From: Rhodospirillaceae bacterium
GTDB lineage: Bacteria > Pseudomonadota > Alphaproteobacteria > DSM-16000 > Inquilinaceae
NCBI GenBank assembly: GCA_020425485.1
Contig: JAGQRL010000083.1
Location: 1 to 8,617 of the forward strand
Direction of reading: 5' to 3'
DNA length: 8,617 nt
Part shown: one piece after another, positions 1 through 6,047 of the stretch
How positions within the stretch are numbered: position 1 is the stretch's first letter
Layout of the letters: each line of letters opens with the position of its first letter
Translations under genes and position numbers: made by a program
Notes under the pieces: model-generated
Told to the model about the DNA's origin: nothing
The model's database searches: none
What the model saw: only the letters and a program-made list of their open reading frames with translations

Positions 1-1
1 C

Positions 2-343
2 CTGCCGTGCATCGGCGACGGAAGGCAAAGCGGCACGTCTGCCAGCCCGTCCATCCTCAACGCCTCGCCGGAATCGGCTGCGGGCGGTGGCTTGGCCCTG
101 CTGCAGACCGGCGACCGCGTGCGCATCGATCTTGGGGCGGGCCGCGCCGATGCCCTGGTGGCGGCCGACGACTGGGCGGCACGCAAGGCCGCCTGGACGC
201 CGCCGGAGCTGACGGACCAGACACCGTGGCAGCACCTCTACCGCCGCATGGTGGGGCCGCTTGCCAGCGGCGGCTGCCTGGAATTCGCCACCCAGTTCCA
301 CAACATCGTCGCCACCCACGGCAACCCGCGCGACAGCCACTGA
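2..343 (+). CDS. IlvD/Edd-family sugar-acid dehydratase (L-arabinonate/D-xylonate type), C-terminal part
   Basis: Only the last 113 residues are in the window; the gene runs off the left edge. The reading frame opens with CIGDGRQSGTSASPS, the C-terminal-domain signature of the IlvD/Edd dehydratases, whose serine in the SGTS segment is the proposed catalytic base. It continues with SILNASPESAAGGGLALLQ and a GDRVRIDL beta segment. The end (TPWQHLYRRMV, then GGCLEFAT, then a final PRDSH) resembles the pentonate dehydratases rather than dihydroxy-acid dehydratase of branched-chain synthesis. Family members use an Fe-S cluster and Mg2+ to dehydrate an aldonate to its 2-keto-3-deoxy acid in the cytoplasm. 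The cluster cysteines would lie upstream, outside the window. Exact substrate (arabinonate, xylonate, other) cannot be told from this fragment. The family is near certain; the clade is an inference from the C-terminus. Confidence 0.9.
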   Translation: MPCIGDGRQSGTSASPSILNASPESAAGGGLALLQTGDRVRIDLGAGRADALVAADDWAARKAAWTPPELTDQTPWQHLYRRMVGPLASGGCLEFATQFHNIVATHGNPRDSH

Positions 344-363
344 CCGACCCACAGGGGCGCAAA

Positions 364-394
364 CAGGGGCGGTGGTGATCCTGCCGCCGCCCTG
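364..394 (+). terminator. Strong hairpin after the dehydratase gene, probable terminator
   Basis: Twenty bases after the dehydratase stop codon, arms 364-375 and 384-394 pair over 11 base pairs, with one bulged G (369) and one G-T pair, around an 8-nt loop. No run of T follows, so intrinsic termination is only suggested. Position and stability fit a 3' end or RNA-stability hairpin for the dehydratase transcript. Confidence 0.5.
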
Positions 395-426
395 CCGTCT
401 CCATGGGCGGAAGCTTGTGTACCGCG

Positions 427-455
427 ATGGCAGAATTCTCGAGTTTTCCTATATT
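427..455 (+). promoter_or_regulatory. Candidate sigma-70 promoter of the immunity-type gene
   Basis: A -10-like hexamer TATATT (450-455, five of six matches to TATAAT) stands 17 bases after ATGGCA (427-432, four of six matches to TTGACA). This predicts transcription from about position 462, ahead of every plausible start codon of the AT-rich gene. The site lies where the base composition changes from GC-rich to AT-rich, so a chance match is somewhat more likely here than in the GC-rich parts. Confidence 0.4.
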
Positions 456-535
456 CTTACCGTCCATACTGGAAATGGTTCACAGAGACCTTGCGTCTTG
501 TTGATGCGCATACTCTTTTGCAGGGGAAGTGTTTG

Positions 536-1126
536 GTGCCGTATGCCCTCAGTAGCGCGATGGAACCGGAATATCGAATAGACTGGCACGCAAGCGAGGA
601 TGTCACGAAGTTGCTCCTTAACGCTGGAAAGCCTGTCGATGTCTCGGGCCTTGATCTCAGGTTCATCAAGCGATCGAACCGGGGCAAACTGTCTTCTTTC
701 CCATATGGGCTTGGCGGGAAGTTCACCTGTTCGGCGGAGTTTCGTGATGTCGTTGAGGAGCTTGAACCCAATACGCATCAGTTTATCCCCGTTGATGTCT
801 TCAGTAAGGATGGCAGCAGAAGCGATGAAGTAATTTTTCTGGTAAATTTACTATCATTTATTGATTTTGTTGATACAGATGAATCAAAAGGCCTTACGCC
901 TCTCAAAAGTCTATCAGGCCGGGACTATTTTGATGTCGATATGATCGAGGGCCGATTTGTATTGTCAATTATTACCGAAGCTATTAGCGATCTCCATTTC
1001 TGGAGGTCCAGCGGTTTAACTTTTGGTGCATTTAGAAGTTACTTTTTTTGTTCGGATCAGGCGCATGATTTGATCCTGTCTCGATCGTTGACGAACATAA
1101 ACTTCACACCGGTCGGATTGACCTAG
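536..1126 (+). CDS. Imm11-family (DUF1629) immunity-type protein
   Basis: This 196-residue protein (from GTG 536) has the layout of the Imm11/DUF1629 family of polymorphic-toxin immunity proteins. An N-terminal GKPVDVSGLDLRFI segment (about residues 31-44) is followed by FTCSAEFRDVVEELEP (63-78) and HQFIPVDVF (81-89). The central VNLLSFIDFVDTDES (103-117) matches the family's aspartate-containing core strand. The end has the usual 'F.L.......I.CSD..H.LI.......I.F.PV' pattern, with a final NINFTPVGLT. The family is thought to protect cells from a cognate toxin in the cytoplasm, but no toxin gene is adjacent. GTG 536 is preferred because AGGGGAAG (522-529) sits at good ribosome-binding distance; TTG 491 (211 aa) and ATG 560 (188 aa) are alternatives. 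GC in 781-1080 is about 40% by hand count, far below the neighbours, which suggests horizontal acquisition. Family assignment is from remembered pattern only. Confidence 0.65.
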   Translation: MPYALSSAMEPEYRIDWHASEDVTKLLLNAGKPVDVSGLDLRFIKRSNRGKLSSFPYGLGGKFTCSAEFRDVVEELEPNTHQFIPVDVFSKDGSRSDEVIFLVNLLSFIDFVDTDESKGLTPLKSLSGRDYFDVDMIEGRFVLSIITEAISDLHFWRSSGLTFGAFRSYFFCSDQAHDLILSRSLTNINFTPVGLT

Positions 1127-1426
1127 CGTCGCTTGACAGCGGTCGCTCCGGATTCAAAGGGCAAGTGGCTTCGGGGCGAAGTGTCTATCGAGGGTGCGGC
1201 AGTTTCGGCGTCTTCAGCAGGCTTCGTGCGTCCATCGAGGATGACGGGTCGCGAATGACCGGTGCTTTCGTCATCACCCGGCATCCCCCATCAGCCCACC
1301 GTAACCGTGCCCTTCCGCCGATGCGGGGTGTGGGAGATGGTTTGGCATGGCAAGATCCGGGCTGACAGAGCCGCCGGAAGGCGCCCCATACCTGACCCTA
1401 CGCTCCAGCGAAAAGGACCATTGCTC
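1127..1426. other. Gene-free region with three potential hairpins ahead of ridA
   Basis: No convincing gene was found in these 300 bases; the open frames here lack ribosome-binding sites and family resemblance. The plus strand offers three successive foldings. At 1240-1275, GATGACG pairs with CGTCATC around an inner GGTC/GACC hairpin. At 1288-1340, two 5-bp stems (CCATC/GATGG and CCCAC/GTGGG) enclose a CCGC-CGAT-GCGG hairpin. At 1356-1378, TCCGGGCT pairs with AGCC and CGGA around GACAG. It may be the 5' leader of the ridA operon or contain its promoter. A perfect TTGACA (1133-1138) has no good -10 partner. Confidence 0.4.
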
Positions 1427-1894
1427 ATGTCTAGCATCGACGCGCGCCTCGCCGAGCTTGGCATCACCCTGCCGGATGCGCCGGCCCCCGCCGCCAACTA
1501 CGTGCCCTTCGTGCCCGCCGGCGGGCTGGTGTTCGTGTCCGGCCAGGTGTCGAAGGACGCGGGCGGGCTGATCACCGGCAAGCTGGGTGCGGATGCCGAC
1601 GTGGCCGATGGCCAGGCGGCGGCCCGGGTGTGCGGGCTGAACCTGATCGCCCAGGCCAAGGCGGCCTGCGGCGGCGACCTGGACCGCGTCGCCCGCGTCG
1701 TCAAGCTCACCGGCTTCGTCAACTGCACCGCGGACTTCACCGACCATCCCAAGGTGGTCAACGGCGCGTCCGACCTGATGGTCGAGGTGTTCGGCGACAA
1801 GGGGCGGCACAGCCGCTCGGCGGTCGGCAGCGCCTCCCTGCCCATGGGCGTGATGGTGGAGGTGGAAGCGATCTTCGAGGTGGCGCCCGGCTGA
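1427..1894 (+). CDS. ridA: RidA family protein (reactive enamine/imine deaminase, longer clade)
   Basis: A 155-residue cytoplasmic protein of the RidA (YjgF/YER057c/UK114) family. Canonical RidA hydrolyses enamine/imine intermediates such as 2-aminoacrylate, releasing ammonia and protecting PLP enzymes. Visible landmarks are FVSGQV (36-41), GKLGADADV (51-59), the helix GQAAARVCGLNLIAQAKAA (62-80), VVKLTGFVN (91-99), KVVNGASDLMVEVFGDKGRH (109-128) and VEVEAIFEV (144-152). Arg130 in HSRSAVG aligns with the substrate-binding arginine of canonical RidA (R105 there). The protein is longer than the usual ~128 residues and starts SSIDARLAELGITLP, typical of the ~150-residue subgroup, so its substrate may differ. 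ATG 1427 is supported by AAGGA at 1413-1417. It lies 58 bp before the aminotransferase gene on the same strand, so the two are very likely cotranscribed and may act on the same reactive intermediates. Confidence 0.92.
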   Translation: MSSIDARLAELGITLPDAPAPAANYVPFVPAGGLVFVSGQVSKDAGGLITGKLGADADVADGQAAARVCGLNLIAQAKAACGGDLDRVARVVKLTGFVNCTADFTDHPKVVNGASDLMVEVFGDKGRHSRSAVGSASLPMGVMVEVEAIFEVAPG

Positions 1895-1952
1895 CCGCAG
1901 CGCGAGACTGAACTGCCGCCGATCCTTCAGCGCCCCCACCGGAGACCCTCCC

Positions 1953-3263
1953 ATGTACCGCGCCAACGACCTTGAATCCTTCTGGATGCCGTTCACCTCC
2001 AACCGGGCGTTCAAGGCCGACCCGCGGATGATCGTGTCGGCCGAGCGCATGCATTTCCGCAGCGACGACGGGCGCGAGATCCTCGACAGCACGGCGGGCC
2101 TGTGGTGCGTCAACGCCGGCCACACCCGCCCGAAGATCGTGGAAGCGGTGCAGCGCCAGGTGGCGGAGCTGGACTATGCGCCGTGCTTCCAGTTCGGCCA
2201 CCCCAAGGCGTTCGAGCTGGCCAACCAGTTGGCGGCCCTGTTCCCCGCCGATCTCGACCACGTGTTCTTCGGCAATTCCGGGTCCGAAGCGGTGGATACC
2301 GCGCTGAAGATCGCGCTCGCCTACCAGCGCGCCCGCGGCAAGGCCACCAAGACCCGGCTGATCGGCCGCGAGAAGGGCTATCACGGCGTCGGCTTCGGCG
2401 GCATTTCCGTCGGCGGGCTGCCCCGGAACCGCATGTATTTCGGCCTGCTCAACGGCGTGGACCACATCCGCCACACCTACGATCTGGCCCGCAACGCCTT
2501 CACCCGCGGCCAGCCGGAACACGGTGCGGAACTGGCCGACGATCTGGAACGCCTGGTGGCGCTGCACGATGCCTCCACCATCGCCGCGGTGATCGTGGAG
2601 CCGCTGGCGGGCTCCGCCGGCGTGCTGCCGCCGCCCAAGGGCTACCTGGAGCGGCTGCGGGCGCTGTGCGACCAGCACGACATCCTGCTGATCTTCGATG
2701 AGGTGATCACCGGTTTCGGCCGGCTGGGCGCGGCCACGGCGGCGGAGCGCTTCGGCGTCACGCCCGATATCATCACCTGCGCCAAGGGGCTGACCAACGG
2801 TACGGTGCCCATGGGGGCCGCGGTGGTGCGCAAGGGCATCTACCAGACGCTGATGGACGCGGCCGACGCGCCCATCGAGCTGTTCCACGGCTACACCTAT
2901 TCCGGCCATCCGCTGGCCGCCGCCGCCGGCCTGGCGACGCTGGAAACCTACCGCGAGGAAGACCTGTTCGGCCGTGCCAACACGCTGGGCCAGTGGATCG
3001 AAGAAGCCGTGCACGGCCTGCGGGATGCCCGCCACGTGATCGACATCCGCAACTTCGGCGCAGTGGCGGCGGTGGAACTGGAGCCGCGGCCGGGGGCGGC
3101 CGGCGCGCGCGCGTTCGAGGCCATGCAGGCGGCCTGGCAGCGCGGCCTGATGCTGCGGGTGACGGCGGACATCATCGCCTTCTCGCCGCCGCTGATCGCC
3201 GAGCAGTCCCATGTGGACCAGATGTTCGGCCTGACCCGCGAGGTGCTGGCAGCGATCGACTAA
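1953..3263 (+). CDS. aptA: Omega-amino acid:pyruvate aminotransferase (beta-alanine:pyruvate transaminase type)
   Basis: A complete 436-residue class III PLP-dependent aminotransferase in the omega-amino acid:pyruvate transaminase group (EC 2.6.1.18 type), which transfers the amino group of beta-alanine or similar omega-amines to pyruvate, giving alanine and a semialdehyde. The N-terminus NDLESFWMPFTSNR and LDSTAGLWCVNAGHTRPKIV are characteristic of this clade. FFGNSGSEAVDTALKIA supplies the phosphate-binding segment and GREKGYHGVGFGGISVGG the stretch containing the aromatic residue that stacks on PLP. Asp249 in LIFDEVITGFGR should bind the pyridine nitrogen and Lys278 in TCAKGLTNG should form the Schiff base. 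FHGYTYSGHPLA follows, and the C-terminus RVTADIIAFSPPLI is intact. GGAGA at 1941-1945 supports ATG 1953. It is second in the operon with ridA. The in vivo substrate (beta-alanine, taurine, polyamine-derived or other amines) cannot be decided from sequence; the symbol follows the beta-alanine:pyruvate naming. Confidence 0.93.
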   Translation: MYRANDLESFWMPFTSNRAFKADPRMIVSAERMHFRSDDGREILDSTAGLWCVNAGHTRPKIVEAVQRQVAELDYAPCFQFGHPKAFELANQLAALFPADLDHVFFGNSGSEAVDTALKIALAYQRARGKATKTRLIGREKGYHGVGFGGISVGGLPRNRMYFGLLNGVDHIRHTYDLARNAFTRGQPEHGAELADDLERLVALHDASTIAAVIVEPLAGSAGVLPPPKGYLERLRALCDQHDILLIFDEVITGFGRLGAATAAERFGVTPDIITCAKGLTNGTVPMGAAVVRKGIYQTLMDAADAPIELFHGYTYSGHPLAAAAGLATLETYREEDLFGRANTLGQWIEEAVHGLRDARHVIDIRNFGAVAAVELEPRPGAAGARAFEAMQAAWQRGLMLRVTADIIAFSPPLIAEQSHVDQMFGLTREVLAAID

Positions 3264-3396
3264 GGCGCAGGGTGAAATCCCGCGCGCCCATCACCAACAC
3301 TTGGGAATCGGGCGGGTTCTTGCCCGAAACGCCTTCCAAACGGCAGTTTTATCCCTATCTTTGGGCCACGATCCCCAGTGAAACGAGGACCGGCCG
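3264..3396 (+). promoter_or_regulatory. Structured nhaA leader; candidate Li+/nhaA-I-type riboswitch
   Basis: The 133 bases between the aminotransferase stop and nhaA hold ordered foldings. Hairpin one: GGCGC (3264-3268) with GCGCC (3284-3288), enclosing GGG/CCC around TGAAAT. Hairpin two: TCGGGC (3308-3313) with GCCCGA (3322-3327). Hairpin three: GCC (3331-3333) with GGC (3342-3344). The hairpin-three loop CCAAA (3336-3340) can pair with TTTGG (3360-3364), a possible pseudoknot. The nhaA ribosome-binding site GAGG (3385-3388) follows, and GGCC 3364-3367 could pair with GGCC 3392-3395 around it. Two RNA motifs upstream of nhaA genes (nhaA-I, nhaA-II) are known as Li+-sensing riboswitches. Assignment to nhaA-I is inferred from gene context and multi-stem layout, not from a checked consensus. 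The leader begins right at the preceding stop, so its promoter must lie inside aptA or the RNA is read through. Confidence 0.45.
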
Positions 3397-4770
3397 ATGA
3401 TCAAACGCGTCCAGTTGATGTTCGAAGACTTTGTTAAAACCGAAAGTGCGGGCGGCATTTTCCTGTTTGCGGCGGCGGTGCTGGCCATTGTCGTCGCCAA
3501 CACCGGCCTCGCCCCGTATTACGACGGGTTGTGGGAAACCCACGTGCAGTTCCGCATCGGCTCGTTCGACCTCGACAAATCGCTGCACCACTGGGTGAAC
3601 GACGGCCTGATGGTGCTGTTCTTCTTCGTCGTCGGCCTGGAGGTGAAGCGCGAGATCCTGGACGGCGCGCTCTCCAGCGTGGAGCAGGCGGCCCTGCCGG
3701 TGATCGCCGCCATCGGCGGCATGATCGCGCCGGCCATCCTGTTCGTCCTCATCAACATCGCGAGCCCGGAAAACCTGAACGGCTGGGCCATTCCGGCAGC
3801 GACGGACATCGCCTTTGCCCTGGGGGTGATGGCGCTGCTGGGCAGCCGCGTGGCGCCGGCCCTGAAGGTGCTGCTGCTCGCCATCGCCATCATCGACGAT
3901 ATCGGCGCCATCGCCATCATCGCGGTCTTCTACACCGCCGATCTCAACACCACCGCACTGATCCTCGCCGCCGTGGGCATCGCGGTGCTGGTGGTGCTGA
4001 ACCTGCGGCGCACCACCTCCATCACGCCCTATGCCATCGTCGGCGCTTTCGTCTGGCTGTGCATCCTCAAGTCCGGCGTGCATGCCACCCTGGCCGGCGT
4101 GATGGTGGCCTTCGCCATCCCGCTTACCGGGCGCGACGGCTCCTCGCCGCTGAAGCACCTGGAGCATGTGCTGCACCCCTGGGTGGCCTTTGCGGTGATG
4201 CCGATTTTCGCCTTCGCCAATGCCGGCATCGACCTGGCGGGCCTCGGCCTCGGCGACCTGCTGGCGCCGCTGCCGCTGGGCATCGCCGTCGGCCTCATCG
4301 TCGGCAAGCAGCTCGGTGTGTTCGGCTTCGCCTATGGCGGCGTGCGTCTGGGCATCACGCGGCTGCCCGATGGGCTGAGCTGGCGGGAGGTGTACGGGCT
4401 CGCCTGCACCGCCGGTATCGGCTTCACCATGAGCCTGTTCATCGGCACCCTGGCCTTCACCGATCCCGAACAGATGGATGCGGTGAAGCTGGGCGTGCTG
4501 CTGGGCTCGCTGGTGTCCGGCGTCCTGGGTGCGGTGTTCCTGTCTGCGGTGAGCCGCAGGGCGGTGGTGCCGGCGGCACCGGCCAATGCCGCCCCTGCAG
4601 CGGAGCCGATCCCGGCGCAGGCAAAGACGGCGCCGCCATCGGAGGATTTCGAGGAGCGGCTGCCGGGCGGCTTTGCCGAGGGATTGCCGGAAGACTTCGG
4701 GGCGCCGGAAGAAGGCCCCGCCGCTGAGAGGGACGGCGACGAAGACACCGTGGTGCCTGGCGACCGCTAG
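3397..4770 (+). CDS. nhaA: Na+/H+ antiporter NhaA with an acidic C-terminal extension
   Basis: A 457-residue inner-membrane protein that exchanges external H+ for cytoplasmic Na+ or Li+ and so supports pH and sodium homeostasis. The N-terminus FVKTESAGGIFLFAAAVLAIVVAN, HHWVNDGLMVLFFFVVGLEVKRE, and the repeated hydrophobic helices to about residue 385 match the NhaA fold. Asp137 in PAATDIAFALG corresponds to E. coli D133, the Asp167-Asp168 pair in AIIDDIGAIAII to the ion-binding D163-D164, and Lys304 in IVGKQLGVFGF to K300, each at a constant offset of four. GIGFTMSLFIGTLAF near residue 347 is also typical. E. coli NhaA has 388 residues. Here residues 387-457 add a hydrophilic Ala/Pro-rich then strongly acidic tail with repeated LP..F elements, a likely cytoplasmic appendage of unknown role. 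GAGG at 3385-3388 supports ATG 3397. The structured leader upstream suggests ion-responsive control. Confidence 0.96.
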   Translation: MIKRVQLMFEDFVKTESAGGIFLFAAAVLAIVVANTGLAPYYDGLWETHVQFRIGSFDLDKSLHHWVNDGLMVLFFFVVGLEVKREILDGALSSVEQAALPVIAAIGGMIAPAILFVLINIASPENLNGWAIPAATDIAFALGVMALLGSRVAPALKVLLLAIAIIDDIGAIAIIAVFYTADLNTTALILAAVGIAVLVVLNLRRTTSITPYAIVGAFVWLCILKSGVHATLAGVMVAFAIPLTGRDGSSPLKHLEHVLHPWVAFAVMPIFAFANAGIDLAGLGLGDLLAPLPLGIAVGLIVGKQLGVFGFAYGGVRLGITRLPDGLSWREVYGLACTAGIGFTMSLFIGTLAFTDPEQMDAVKLGVLLGSLVSGVLGAVFLSAVSRRAVVPAAPANAAPAAEPIPAQAKTAPPSEDFEERLPGGFAEGLPEDFGAPEEGPAAERDGDEDTVVPGDR

Positions 4771-4777
4771 GCGAGCC

Positions 4778-4792
4778 CACCTCCTCGGGGTG
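4778..4792 (+). terminator. Small hairpin after nhaA, weak terminator candidate
   Basis: CACCTC (4778-4783) and GGGGTG (4787-4792) can pair over six base pairs, one of them G-T, around a 3-nt loop, eight bases after the nhaA stop. No T run follows, so the call rests on position and folding alone. Confidence 0.25.
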
Positions 4793-4834
4793 CGACAAGC
4801 TGCATCCTCGGCGAAATCAGCTGGGCACCAAAGG

Positions 4835-4864
4835 TTCACAAGCAGGCCCGGATCTCGATACCTT
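4835..4864 (+). promoter_or_regulatory. Possible sigma-70 promoter before the barrel gene pair
   Basis: TTCACA (4835-4840) matches five of six positions of the -35 consensus. Weak -10-like hexamers follow at spacings of 16-18 bases (GATACC 4857-4862 or TACCTT 4859-4864, three of six matches each). It lies in the 135-bp gap between nhaA and the first barrel gene, where a promoter is expected, but the -10 is poor. Confidence 0.25.
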
Positions 4865-4905
4865 ATGGTGAGACCTCGAAGGGCTGTGGAAGGGACGGGC
4901 AAGCC

Positions 4906-5991
4906 ATGACGACCGCTGGTATTCGCGGCGACAGAAAAGCGGCCCGGTGTGGCGAACCCGAACGGTGCCTGGGTGGCGCCCGCGGGGGTGTCGCTGCGAT
5001 GGCGGCGGTGCTGGCCCTGCTGGTGTGGGCCGGCGGGGCAGGCCCCGCGCTGGCCCAGTGCATCGCCTACGACCCGATCTACGGCTACCCCTACGAAATC
5101 GTCTGCCCGACGGAAGAGGTTGTGGAACCGGAGATGCAGATGAACCCGGCCACCGACCCGGTGTCCGGCAGCAATGTCAGCTTCATCGTCAGCTTTGCCA
5201 CCTCCGGGCTGTCGTTCACCGGCTTGTCGCCCGACCTGCCCAATGGCGGCGGCACCGATGGCGGGGCGGCGGCGGCCGGCCAGACCGGCAGCTTCCTGCC
5301 GCTGATCGGCTTCCAGTTCGGCCGCTACAGCACCGACGGGGTGGAGGCGGAGATCTATTCAGCTCCCATCCGCTTCAACTTCGGCATCCCCGACACCGAC
5401 ATCGTGGCGGAGGTTGATGCGCCCCTGAGCTTCGTGACCATCAACGGCGACACCGCCGTGTTCGGCTCCGTGGGGGTGGGCTTCCGCCTGCCGGAGCTGT
5501 GGGAGTCGCTGACGCTGACGCCGCAATTCCGCTTCGGCGTGCTGAATTCCAACGATCTGAATGCCGGCGTGGTCGGCTACGGCACCAGCCTGCGCTCCAT
5601 CTTCGAGCACGATTTCACCGGGCTGGGCTTTGTCGACTACCTGCACATCCAGCTTGCCAACCTGTCGGGCATCTACTGGGTGGACGACTGGCAGGCGCTG
5701 CAGACCAACGGCAACACCTACAACCTGCAGAACGTGCTGTTCCGCAACGGCATCAGCGTGAGCTTCCCGACCAACGTGCTCTCCCAGGAGTTCGAGATCA
5801 CGCTGTTCGGCACCGACACCCGCGTGTTCGGCGACGAGACCTACCTGGATCAGTTCAATGAAGCGGGCGTGGTTTTCGAGTGGCGGGATCCCCCGCTGCC
5901 CTATACCAACAACCCCATCACCTTCGGCATAACGTTCACCCGCAGCCCCGATGGCAGCGGCATCTCGGTCAACACCGGCTACCGGTTCTGA
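4906..5991 (+). CDS. Exported protein, predicted outer-membrane beta-barrel, paralogue A
   Basis: No family was recognised. From ATG 4906 the 361-residue product has an Arg-rich N-region of 31 residues, a hydrophobic stretch (32-46) and a likely signal-peptidase site PALA|QC after residue 50. The n-region is long; Met32 (ATG 4999) is an alternative start, but the paralogue has a similarly long n-region. Cys52 and Cys67 lie just after the cleavage site. Residues 131-361 are mostly alternating, strand-like segments rich in Gly and aromatics (IGFQFGRYS, LTLTPQFRFG, FGTDTRVFG), ending in VNTGYRF. A C-terminal Phe is the classical signal for outer-membrane barrel assembly. By eye about 12 strands are possible. 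It aligns without gaps over its last 231 residues with the next gene (132 identities by hand). GAAGGG (4889-4894) is a modest ribosome-binding site. A periplasmic beta-rich protein remains possible. Confidence 0.75.
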   Translation: MTTAGIRGDRKAARCGEPERCLGGARGGVAAMAAVLALLVWAGGAGPALAQCIAYDPIYGYPYEIVCPTEEVVEPEMQMNPATDPVSGSNVSFIVSFATSGLSFTGLSPDLPNGGGTDGGAAAAGQTGSFLPLIGFQFGRYSTDGVEAEIYSAPIRFNFGIPDTDIVAEVDAPLSFVTINGDTAVFGSVGVGFRLPELWESLTLTPQFRFGVLNSNDLNAGVVGYGTSLRSIFEHDFTGLGFVDYLHIQLANLSGIYWVDDWQALQTNGNTYNLQNVLFRNGISVSFPTNVLSQEFEITLFGTDTRVFGDETYLDQFNEAGVVFEWRDPPLPYTNNPITFGITFTRSPDGSGISVNTGYRF

Positions 5992-6047
5992 TCTTGCGGA
6001 TCGTGCTGGGCGCATGCCGGGGGGAGACGGCCGCAGGAGGAGAGACC

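Noticed and set aside
1133..1161. Promoter built on the perfect TTGACA at 1133-1138
   Set aside because: No hexamer resembling TATAAT lies 16-18 bases downstream; the best is a three-of-six match at the wrong spacing.
1262..1426. N-terminal extension of RidA from GTG 1262
   Set aside because: Homologues begin at SSIDARLAELGI. The extension has no domain, and a proper ribosome-binding site precedes ATG 1427.
1758..3212. Long open frame on the minus strand (about 484 codons) opposite the aminotransferase gene
   Set aside because: It is antisense to a textbook transaminase. Its product is a low-complexity mix of Arg, Gly, Ala, His and Gln typical of GC-rich shadow frames.
3264..3396. FMN riboswitch (RFN element) upstream of nhaA
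   Set aside because: Only the short AGGGTGAAATCCC-like hairpin is similar. The later conserved RFN parts, such as the GATGAGAGAAG segment, are absent and the downstream gene is not a flavin gene.
3531..4727. Plus-strand frame overlapping nhaA (398 codons)
   Set aside because: It is a shifted reading of nhaA, giving an Arg/Gly/Ala-rich product without membrane segments.
3355..4902. Long open frame on the minus strand (about 515 codons) opposite nhaA
   Set aside because: NhaA on the plus strand keeps all key residues. The antisense product is a His/Gly/Asp-rich artefact without family resemblance.
5050..5061. Lipoprotein signal in paralogue A (LAQC)
   Set aside because: The residue before Cys is Gln, not Gly, Ala or Ser. 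PALA|QC fits ordinary signal peptidase I, and the barrel-like body with a C-terminal Phe fits an integral outer-membrane protein.
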